Below are positions 7,480 to 16,500 of a DNA stretch of 64,000 nt, one piece after another. A program made the translations under genes and the position numbers. This stretch comes from G963556115 sp963675945 (GTDB lineage Bacteria; Planctomycetota; SZUA-567): the NCBI GenBank assembly GCA_963675945.1, contig OY780932.1, positions 372,001-436,000 of the forward strand, given 5' to 3'. The stretch's first letter is position 1, and every line of letters begins with the position of its first letter. Under the pieces are notes generated by a model. The model was not told the origin of the DNA and made no database searches. It worked only from the letters and a program-made list of their open reading frames with translations.

Positions 7480-9645
7480 TTATAAATTCCATTCCCGATT
7501 AATAACCGCCTGAATTTTATTATACCCATAATCAATCAGAGAGTATTTCTCAGTATTGATCCAGATATAACCAGGCTGGTCAAAACAATATTCCATGTTC
7601 TTTTGCCCATTATCAACGATATCTGCTTCAATTTCATAGTAGGTATCAATCATCTGAAAATTACCAGACTTTTCATTTATAACTGCAATTTCACCACCTA
7701 AAAATGAAGAAAGAATAGGATACTTGAGGTAGTCAGACTTTACTCTATTAATCTTCGTAATTTTAACCTTAAATTTTGTATGACTGCCATCAGAAATATA
7801 ATAGCCGTATTGCTCAGGTTTTATAGTAATGAGTTTATATTCCTGCAAATAACCAACAATTTTAACTTGTGTTGGATCAGCAACTTTTGCTATCTCTTGT
7901 TGAGGGTAGACATATACCCCATCATGAAGCGTGTCGTCAAAACTGTATACTATTCCATTCACAGGAGAAGTAATTATCATCTGCTGTTTAATATTCAACT
8001 GTTTTTTAAGCTCTTCCATACTCTGTGATAACGCTTGATATTTTTGTGGTAAAAGAGCTTTTGAACGTTCATCTTCAGACATGAGCTGAATTTCTTCTTT
8101 TATCTTCTCAATATTCAATATAGATAAAGATATTTCTCCATCAAGTTCGTCAAAGGCTGTTTTAACAAGAATATCATCTTTATTAACGGCATCACCTTTT
8201 TTGATATTGATATAAGTTATTACACCTGGTTGAGAGATATAAACTGTCTGTGAGAGCTGAGGTATTAGTATAGCAGGTATTTTTTCTACATGTGACAAAG
8301 GCAAACCTGCCCAAAATCCTATTATCCCCAATATAGTAATGAGCAGAATAAATCTCCAGCTTTTGATACACTTGGGGAAATTTTTTAACACCATAATAAT
8401 CTCTCTAACAATCGGTAAAATAAGGAAAAAACCAATTTCAAGGATAAATAGAAATACTCCAAAAAGTTTAAAATCAAAGGCATAATATACCATCAATGCA
8501 ATCGAAGTATACAGGAAAAGCCGGTATATCCAGGCACTTATGCTATAAACAAACATTAAGAATAACCTTCTATTTGTCAGCCGTTCTTCTGGACATTTAT
8601 AATTCAAACCAAATAAGTGCTTTCTGTAGAACCACTTCGTAGTGCTGGTAGCTCTAGGCTGAAGGTTATCAATCTGCATAAGATCAGATAAAAGATAATA
8701 CCCATCATAGCGCATACACGGATTGAGATTTATCAGCAGGGTACCGACAATACTTACAGAAGACAGAACAAAGAACAGGCTCTGCCATATGCCGCTATCA
8801 GATATACCCCAGAAGAAAAGAGACAGCCCGGCAATAGTAAGTTCAGCGAACACACCCGCAACCGTAATCAGAAGTCGTTTTCGTCTGCTTTTAAGTTTCC
8901 ATCCATCAGTAACGTCACAGAACGGTACTGGCAACAAAAATATAATCGCTATTCCCATAGTCGGCACTCTAATTCCCTGCGATTTTCCAACATAAGCATG
9001 CGAAAATTCATGAATAACTTTTATACAAGCAATCCCAATCCCATATACCATTGCGCCGGTAATATCATAAAATCGCGGAAAAGTATGAATGTACTCATCA
9101 AAACGGGTTGAGAGAAAGTACAATCCAATTATAGTTAGAGTTAAATAAACTAGTATGAAAAATTTTGATGCAAGAATTCGTACAAAGCTATAGGTTGAAT
9201 TAAGAAAATTATCTGGATGAATAAGAGGAATTCTAAAATATAGATAGTGATGAAATAGCCATACAAAGATATTTACTTTTCTTTGTTTATCTTCATTCAC
9301 AAGTTGTTCAACAGGTTTATGCAGAGTAGATACAGTCAAGTTTTTAGCAGTGAACTCTTTGATAGCCTGCGCAAGCTCCTGTTCTGTTAAATCAATAGTA
9401 GTGTACTTTTTCAAAGATTCATATAGCCTGTTGAATGGCTGCTCAAACTTCATTCTATCCAGGACTTCTTTATGAGCCCAATTTACTCTTTCAAATCTGG
9501 AAGATACCGGGTCATAGAGCATCCATGCTGGCGAGCCATCATCATCATCCGGTGCTTCAGTAAAAATCAGATCACTACGGAGTGGCGGAATACGTACTTC
9601 ATCCTGAGGTCGGTCTGTATTGAGAGTATTTATAAGTGTACTCAT
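7480..9645 (-). CDS. M50 (site-2) protease fused to an HlyD-like adaptor
   Basis: The product is a 721-residue polytopic membrane protein. I chose the ATG at 9645, just after GGGTGGTAAG, one base past the upstream gene's stop. Residues about 25-110 look like a PqqD-type winged-helix domain. Membrane segments follow, with the zinc-protease motif HEFSH and, about 100 residues on, NPCMRYDGYYLL, which supplies the third ligand as in M50 proteases. After more membrane segments, the C-terminal third is a lipoyl/HlyD-type hairpin (SQPGVITYINIKKGDAV, a coiled coil, then TSPVNGIVYS). It is the last gene of a five-gene operon with two more adaptors, a TolC-like protein and a giant surface protein. It may handle or proteolyse the exported substrate; that role is inferred from context. 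Confidence 0.85.
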   Translation of the reverse strand: MSTLINTLNTDRPQDEVRIPPLRSDLIFTEAPDDDDGSPAWMLYDPVSSRFERVNWAHKEVLDRMKFEQPFNRLYESLKKYTTIDLTEQELAQAIKEFTAKNLTVSTLHKPVEQLVNEDKQRKVNIFVWLFHHYLYFRIPLIHPDNFLNSTYSFVRILASKFFILVYLTLTIIGLYFLSTRFDEYIHTFPRFYDITGAMVYGIGIACIKVIHEFSHAYVGKSQGIRVPTMGIAIIFLLPVPFCDVTDGWKLKSRRKRLLITVAGVFAELTIAGLSLFFWGISDSGIWQSLFFVLSSVSIVGTLLINLNPCMRYDGYYLLSDLMQIDNLQPRATSTTKWFYRKHLFGLNYKCPEERLTNRRLFLMFVYSISAWIYRLFLYTSIALMVYYAFDFKLFGVFLFILEIGFFLILPIVREIIMVLKNFPKCIKSWRFILLITILGIIGFWAGLPLSHVEKIPAILIPQLSQTVYISQPGVITYINIKKGDAVNKDDILVKTAFDELDGEISLSILNIEKIKEEIQLMSEDERSKALLPQKYQALSQSMEELKKQLNIKQQMIITSPVNGIVYSFDDTLHDGVYVYPQQEIAKVADPTQVKIVGYLQEYKLITIKPEQYGYYISDGSHTKFKVKITKINRVKSDYLKYPILSSFLGGEIAVINEKSGNFQMIDTYYEIEADIVDNGQKNMEYCFDQPGYIWINTEKYSLIDYGYNKIQAVINREWNL

Positions 9646-9646
9646 C

Positions 9647-11011
9647 TTACCACCCAAAGAAGCGTCTTACAGCAGCAATAGGTCGGCGGAGCAGCCAGTT
9701 ACCCAATTTTATCTTATCTCCATGAATAAAAGCTGTTCCCTTCATACCAATACTTACCCCAGATACCTCAGAGTCCCATTCTGCTTCTGCTAAATACTCA
9801 GAGATACCAGTCTCAGATAATGTTGAGTAGATATCGACATAGCTCAATCTGGCACTATACGAGCTGGTAGCATCTGAATTCAGAACAATTTTAACCTCAA
9901 GATCATCATCAAATTTCAATCTCTCATTTACCGGAATACCAATCCTGAGTTTTGTTTTGTCGGGATCGGCAATCTGCATAATACGCTCACCTACTACAAC
10001 AGGTTTCCCTTCCCACTTTTCATAATCAGGCATTATCACAACACCAGCATCAGGAGCGTATAAATCCATTTTATTGAGTTTACTGCGCACCATATTGTAA
10101 CGAATTTTATCTTGCTCGAATTTATTGAGAATTAGGTTTATCTCAGATTTTGCCATACTGTTGTTTATAGATTGGACTTCAGCTCTATTATAATCCTCAC
10201 GGGTCTTATATATCTCCTGTTCGTAGGTCTTGAGTTCTTGTTCTATCACTTCCTTGTCATAACTTATAAGATGCTGCCCCTTTGAGACGTCATCACCCGG
10301 CTTTATAAGCACGGCTTTAATCACCCCATTTGTTTCAGCAGTAATCGGGTATGGATCTTCAGGAATAACTTCACAAGGTGCTACAATGCGGTATGGGATA
10401 GGAATATTATAGCCAACAACCAGACAGGCAAGTATTAGAAACAGAATAAAAGTTTTAAGTATTCGTTTCCCTGAGTATGATTTTTTACTGATAAACTTCG
10501 AGAGAGCAATGGCATATGCATTTGTAATTGGAGCAAGCCCTTTCAGGTCTGGCTCTCGCCACTCCTTGCCGTCCCAACGTTCAAGGAGTAATGCCCCGTA
10601 TGAATGCTCTTTATAGATTAATGGCAACCAACAGGCAGAAGTTCCATTATTACCCTCATTATAATTACTGTACAGGCTTTTATCAGCAACCGTCTCCTCA
10701 GAGATAATACAAGACTTATCTTTATCGACAATACTCTTTGCAATATTCTGCCACTGATATACTGCTTGAGAATGCTTCTCAAATTTACTTGTTCCAGATA
10801 TTCCGAAAATCTTATTACTACCAGGTTTGAAAAGTATTGCCCTTGAGTATGAACAGAATACAACTGTTTTATTCAGGATATGAAAAATAAGTTTCTTTTG
10901 TGACTCCAGAGAGAATGTCTCCAGTGTCAATTGGTTGAGTATACTAAGATTCCTCAGAACAATATCTTTCATCTGTGATTCATTCTGAGAGATACCGTTA
11001 CTTGCTGACAT
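9647..11011 (-). CDS. HlyD-family adaptor with an N-terminal GAF-like domain
   Basis: Residues about 15-155 resemble a GAF domain (ending near CWLPLIYKEHSYGALLLER), apparently on the cytoplasmic side. One membrane segment follows (ILKTFILFLILACLVVGYNI). The rest is a membrane-fusion-protein layout: lipoyl half (AETNGVIKAVLIKPGDDV), coiled coil, second lipoyl half (LYAPDAGVVIMP) and beta-barrel. The start lies inside the end of the preceding adaptor gene, as a GTG at 11017 or an ATG at 11011, which implies coupling. A GAF sensor on an adaptor is unusual for type I secretion and suggests that export is gated by a cytoplasmic signal. The ligand cannot be read from the sequence. Confidence 0.8.
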   Translation of the reverse strand: MSASNGISQNESQMKDIVLRNLSILNQLTLETFSLESQKKLIFHILNKTVVFCSYSRAILFKPGSNKIFGISGTSKFEKHSQAVYQWQNIAKSIVDKDKSCIISEETVADKSLYSNYNEGNNGTSACWLPLIYKEHSYGALLLERWDGKEWREPDLKGLAPITNAYAIALSKFISKKSYSGKRILKTFILFLILACLVVGYNIPIPYRIVAPCEVIPEDPYPITAETNGVIKAVLIKPGDDVSKGQHLISYDKEVIEQELKTYEQEIYKTREDYNRAEVQSINNSMAKSEINLILNKFEQDKIRYNMVRSKLNKMDLYAPDAGVVIMPDYEKWEGKPVVVGERIMQIADPDKTKLRIGIPVNERLKFDDDLEVKIVLNSDATSSYSARLSYVDIYSTLSETGISEYLAEAEWDSEVSGVSIGMKGTAFIHGDKIKLGNWLLRRPIAAVRRFFGW

Positions 11012-11828
11012 CTGCACCCTTACCGAACTGCGCCAGCTTCACCTTTCCGCACATACCAACTCTAAGCGCATCTGATGAATTGTCTACCTCTGCATATACG
11101 TCAAAACGTCGACTAGCCGAATCAAGGACTGCTGCAATATTGCAGACCTTTGCTTTTACAATAGAATCCGTAGAGGTTATTGTAAGCTCAACTTCATCTC
11201 CTTCATTTACTAGATTGAACAGCTTATGGGGAACTAGAAAATGAGCAAGAAGTTTTTTGTCATCTACAACTTTTATTAACGGCTGCTGATTCTCAACCAG
11301 TTCGTGCTCTTTTACAAATACTTCCACAACTCGGCCGGAATAAGGCGCAAGAATTCTGCAAGCATCAAGATCTTCTTTTGCTATCTTGACGGCTTCCTCA
11401 CTGACAATCATATCCCGCTCAGCAGTAACGAAATCAAAGGTAGACAGATCACCCGATGACATCATATCATCAGACATATTGTAGCGTTTGGTTGCTGCAT
11501 CATAGACAGCTCCTGCTTTTCTGAGTTCACTTATATACTGGTTATCCTTTATCGCAATGAGCAGATCCCCTTTTTTTATCTTATTGCCCAGTTCCACAGG
11601 AACATCTATAACCTGACCGGAAATTCTGGAACTGAGTATTGCTTCATCTTTAGCCTTGAGTACGACAGTTACCTCTTTCTCAATATCAGGAACAATTATC
11701 CCCGTACTCTTGAGGAAATCATCTGCATAAATAGGCGTAGAAACAAGAAGCATAATAACACAACAAAGCAGAAGTCTCCTTCTGCTTATGCTGCACAACC
11801 AATCAGGGAAAAATTTACACACACTCAT
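10998..11828 (-). CDS. periplasmic adaptor (HlyD/RND membrane-fusion family)
   Basis: The 276-residue protein has an N-terminal hydrophobic export segment (RRLLLCCVIMLLVSTPIYA), then the two lipoyl halves (LSSRISGQVIDVPVELGNKIKKGD and ILAPYSGRVVEVFVKEHELV) flanking a short helical hairpin, then a beta-barrel domain. It is shorter than most RND adaptors. It begins 28 bases after the TolC-like gene and overlaps the next adaptor gene, so it belongs to the operon. It would bridge the inner-membrane parts to the outer-membrane channel. Confidence 0.82.
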   Translation of the reverse strand: MSVCKFFPDWLCSISRRRLLLCCVIMLLVSTPIYADDFLKSTGIIVPDIEKEVTVVLKAKDEAILSSRISGQVIDVPVELGNKIKKGDLLIAIKDNQYISELRKAGAVYDAATKRYNMSDDMMSSGDLSTFDFVTAERDMIVSEEAVKIAKEDLDACRILAPYSGRVVEVFVKEHELVENQQPLIKVVDDKKLLAHFLVPHKLFNLVNEGDEVELTITSTDSIVKAKVCNIAAVLDSASRRFDVYAEVDNSSDALRVGMCGKVKLAQFGKGADVSK

Positions 11829-11855
11829 GATAATACAACCCTTATAATAATATCC

Positions 11856-13472
11856 TTAGTACTCTGTCAGTACCTCATCTGCTTCAATACTCTTTTTAAC
11901 CAGATTCCCCTCTGTATCATAGATATAAAGTCCATCCTCATACTCAGTGTTGTTTATAACAATAATATCAGAGTTATCAGCATGAGCAGTAATGATATGC
12001 CCTTCTACAGGCGTAGTCTCGTCGGTCGGATCAAGGTCAACCGGAGTTCCAAGGTCAAGGGTCTGTGTCTCAAAGTTCGGATCAACCCCAACCGCATTGA
12101 GTATTCGCGCCCGCGCCGACATAACCTTGATAAAGGTAGTCATATAATCCGCATACTTCTGCAGACGTGTAACCTCTTTCTGTACGATCTCGCTATTCTT
12201 ACCCTTACCCTTCTCCTTGGCTTCAATAGCATTCTCTACCAGAGCATTACAATCGTTGTACACGCGTACTGCCAGCTCATACTGCTCAAGCGCATACTCA
12301 TGCTCTATCGCAGCCATATGCAGCTGAGAAAGAATTGCTACAGCCAGCGCCATTCTCTTTTTCTTTATAAATTCAGCACGCATCTTATGCGCTGATGCTT
12401 CTTTGAACTTACTCGGCAGCGCAAAGAGATTCCAGGAAAGATCAAAGCCGAAGCTTGTCCAGCTGTTGTAATACATCAGCGGATTATCATCTGCATTTCC
12501 GCGGAAAGCCATCGTTGGAGTAGGCAACATTTGAAGGAAAGTAAGTTTAACTTCATCATGGCTGATCTTCTCTTCCATATCCTGCTGGTAGAGTTCAGGG
12601 CGTGAAGTAAGCGCCTGATCTTCGAGTTCTTCAATATTGAAGTAGAAGTCACCAGCATCCAGCGGCATGTCAATAAGTGTGAAGTCACTATCTACCGGCA
12701 AGCCCATCAGTCGTGCCAGAGCAATCCGCGCGGTCTGATAATCTTCCTGATAGTTATTGATCGTCTTCAGTTCAGCAATAAGCGGATAACGCTGCTCTAT
12801 CGCCTTGGTCTCGGATATCTGCTTCTTGGCGAGCTGGTCTTCTATGCTCTGCACCTGCTCATTGATAGAGTTCTCGATCTCAGTCCCCATATCTGCTAGC
12901 TGCTTGAAGGCAAGACAGCGGTAATAAGCCTTAGTCGTCTCGAATACAATACGCTGACGGGTACGGCGCAGATCCTGAATCGCAATTACCGAACGCTTCA
13001 TCTCTTGCTGATGTCGGAAGAAAGAGACCCCGAAATCCATAATATTCCAAAGCCCGCCATAGTCGCCGGTAGTACCATCTTTGAGAGCACTGTAAGAATA
13101 TTTATTGTCATTAGCCAGAGCATCTGTACCAGTGAAGAGACCGAGCGAAGAACTTGCCGAGTAGGTATCACGAGCAGTAGAGTGCAGATTAGTATTGAAC
13201 TGCGGCAGCATTTTTAGTAGCGACGCCGTCTTATTCTCATTCTGAATCGCCGCTTCCTGACGAGAGAGCCAAACATCGAGATTATTCTCCAGCGCCAACT
13301 CACAGGCCATTTCAAGAGTCACACCTTGCACCAGCCTGTCCTTCATGGAATTATACAACTCCATATCCATTGTCATATTCTGCTGACGAAGTTCACTTAT
13401 GTTGTCGAGGTTACTCGAGCAACCACAAATGGCACAAAATAATAAGCATATAATTACGGATTTAATCTTCAC
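11856..13472 (-). CDS. TolC-family outer-membrane efflux lipoprotein
   Basis: I place the start at the GTG at 13472, preceded by AGGTG, because it leaves a clean lipoprotein signal (MKIKSVIICLLFCAICGCSS) with a lipobox cysteine; an upstream in-frame start at 13508 is also possible. The 538-residue product shows the two long alpha-helical repeats of TolC/NodT proteins (for instance VTLEMACELALENNLDVWLSR and ITAKAYYRCLAFKQLADMG-type stretches). An acidic tail of about 60 residues extends beyond the usual end. It starts shortly after the stop of the giant surface protein gene and is the outer-membrane exit of the inferred exporter. Confidence 0.85.
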   Translation of the reverse strand: MKIKSVIICLLFCAICGCSSNLDNISELRQQNMTMDMELYNSMKDRLVQGVTLEMACELALENNLDVWLSRQEAAIQNENKTASLLKMLPQFNTNLHSTARDTYSASSSLGLFTGTDALANDNKYSYSALKDGTTGDYGGLWNIMDFGVSFFRHQQEMKRSVIAIQDLRRTRQRIVFETTKAYYRCLAFKQLADMGTEIENSINEQVQSIEDQLAKKQISETKAIEQRYPLIAELKTINNYQEDYQTARIALARLMGLPVDSDFTLIDMPLDAGDFYFNIEELEDQALTSRPELYQQDMEEKISHDEVKLTFLQMLPTPTMAFRGNADDNPLMYYNSWTSFGFDLSWNLFALPSKFKEASAHKMRAEFIKKKRMALAVAILSQLHMAAIEHEYALEQYELAVRVYNDCNALVENAIEAKEKGKGKNSEIVQKEVTRLQKYADYMTTFIKVMSARARILNAVGVDPNFETQTLDLGTPVDLDPTDETTPVEGHIITAHADNSDIIVINNTEYEDGLYIYDTEGNLVKKSIEADEVLTEY

Positions 13473-13510
13473 TTTTTCACACCTGTAAATTCTATTATAA
13501 CTGATCAATA

Positions 13511-16500
13511 CTAAAAATTTTCAATACCAGGGCCACTAAGTTTTGAGCTATTATTTCCGAGCGAATCCATTCTCATTTGATGCCTTTCCCATGCATTGCT
13601 TACTGTTACAGCCCCTGCAACTAACTTTAATGCAATACCACCAACTCCAGATATTTTTGCCTTATTAGCAATTTTTTCGGGTAACAAAGCCTCTATTTGT
13701 GACAAAGTAGTATCATCAAGAACAACACCATACATATCAGCAGCATCTTTCCAATTTAAATTATCTTGTTCCATTTTTACAACTATTTTTGCTAATCGTT
13801 CAGCAAGTTGTTCCTGCTTCAAATACGGATTATTTTTGACCATGATATCCAGCGCTGCATCAGAAACAGCAATTAAATCATTTAAATCAGAACTCACATT
13901 ACCGTTTGTGATAGCATCATTTAAATGATTTTGATATTCATCCCAAACTGATCCTAATAAGAGCCCGTTTGCAGCTAGGCCGCCGCTAATATCTAATCCC
14001 ATTTCAATAAAACTTAATGTACTAGCTATGTTTTTTAGATTTTGTATATTATTATCACTAATATCTGAAACAATAGATGAACTTATTTGTAATACATCCG
14101 TCAAGTGATCACGTGTTTCATAATTTGAGAAAGATTCAAAGTTTTCGATTTTACTTAAATCGATATTAATAATATTATTTTTAGTTTGAATAAGTTGATC
14201 TTTTAAATATGCTTTTAAAAAACCTGCTTTAGTCTGAGGTGTAACTATATATTGACCATTATAAGCATTAATTAAATTATTATTGTCTAGCCAACTAGTG
14301 TATTCTTCCCAATGTGTTAATAAAAAATTATGATATTTATTGCTTGGCATTAAAGTATTAAATAATTGATAAACATCTCCGGATAGAAAGTTCATGCTAT
14401 CAATACTATTTATTGCTTCATCATAATACTCGATAAAAGTGTTTTTTAGTTCATAAGTTAAGAGTACTTCCTTGTAAGATTTTTTATCCATATGAGGCCA
14501 AGTATCAGGAATATTCTCATTGTAGTCTGTATATAAAAGATCTTTACGTAAATTTCCATCACTATCTATTCCTGACTTTATTGGCCCAATAAAGTCAGGG
14601 TCTCCAGGTTTTGGTAGATTATCATCAACTGGATTATCATCAACTGGATTATCATCAACTGGATTATCATCAACTGGATTATCATTAACTGGATTATCAT
14701 TAACTGGATTATCATTAACTGGATTATCATTAACTGGATTATCATTAACTGGATTATCATTAACTGGATTATTTACTGTGACCAGAATAGTGTCATTCAC
14801 AAATTCTCCATTTGGATCAATAACCTTAATCGAAATACTATAATTACCAACCGGAACTCCACTAAGAATAACAAGAGCATTGCCATCAATTTTAAACTTG
14901 TCTGCATTATTCAGAAGAGTATAAACAAACTGAGTATGCTGATCACCAATATCTGCATCTATTGGAGTAAGAGTTGCAACAACTTGCTCCAAACTAGATT
15001 CATAAACACTGACATTTCCATTTGACAGATCTGTCGGAGCATCATTGGCATTGGTAATATTAATAATGAATTCATCAGATTGAGTCCCATTTCTGCCGTC
15101 CTCTGCAGTTACACGTATCCTCAGGCTTCCTTCATCTGATGCAGAAGGGTTACCGCTGAATGTTCTAGTACTACTGTTGAAGCTCAGCCATGCAGGAAGA
15201 GCTGCCCATCTGGAATTATTAACATCCCAGTGCTCTGCTGAGTAGCTCAGGCTGTCTCCATCTGGATCACTGAATACATCCGCATCAAAAGTAAAGCTCA
15301 TGTTTCCTGCTCCGTCAAAGCTGTCAGCCCCATCCTGATCAGGTATTGGATTGACAACCTCAGGATTTCTGTTTGGAATTGCAGTAATAGTCAGATTCGC
15401 ACTATCCCCAGTAGAACTAAAAGCAGTAGTACCACCATTGACAGTAGGATCTGCAACACTTCCTACGCTGCCCGCTGACTTATCCCATGCCTGGAATGTA
15501 AAGGAAACATCTCCAAGGAATGTATCTCCATTCTTCTGAAGAAAACGGATTTTACAGTTTCCGTCAAGCAATCTGGATTTTCCTGCGTCACTGGTACCAG
15601 AAGCAATATCAAGATGAACAACAGCATTCTGTATATCAGTGAAATTATTCCAGGAGCTACCATTATCTGTTGAATACTGCCATATTCCATGTCTGTTATC
15701 AACACTAGTAACAATAAGAGCCTCAACAGCACCATCTGAATCTGTAATTGAACCGCCCACAAGAATATCACTTACCTTTGTTCCTGATGGATCAGCTGAA
15801 CCAAGTTGCTGTGAAGTAAGTCTCGCATCAGCATCATTCAGTACAGGTGCGGAATTAGGTTCATTCGTAAGCTCAAGGCTTGCAGTCGTACCTGCTGAAC
15901 TGAAAGCCGATGTTCCGCCCTTTACAGAAGTGTCCGCTGTCCCGCCAACGCTTCCGGTAGATTTGTCCCATGCGATAAAGTTAAAGCTTACCGTCCTCGC
16001 CACATTATCAGTAGGAATGAAACGTATCTTTGACGAAGAATCCAGCAGACGGGAGCTATTGGTGTCAGACAGCGTCACATAAGCACCTGTGACAGCAGTG
16101 AAATCACTCCAGCTGCTTCCGCCATTTGTAGAGTACTGCCATTTACCATATGTATTGTCAACACCCCAGACAGCAATTGCCTCAACTGCTCCATCAGCAT
16201 CTGTGATTGCTCCGTCAACGATAATATCAGATACCGCTGTTCCTGATGGATTATTGTTGCTGGACATTTCTGATGTAAGTGTAGAATTACCAGCTCCAGA
16301 ATTAAATACAGGAGCAGAGTTCAAAGAATCAACCAGAGTAAGTGCAGCTGTTCCGCCTGCAGAACTGAAGGGGTATATTTCGCCTTTATTTGAGATATCT
16401 GCAGTTTCCCCTGCTGAACCGAATGACATATCCCATGCTAGAAAATTAAAGGATACAGTACGCGGAGTATTATCTGATGGAATAAAACGTACTTTTGAAT

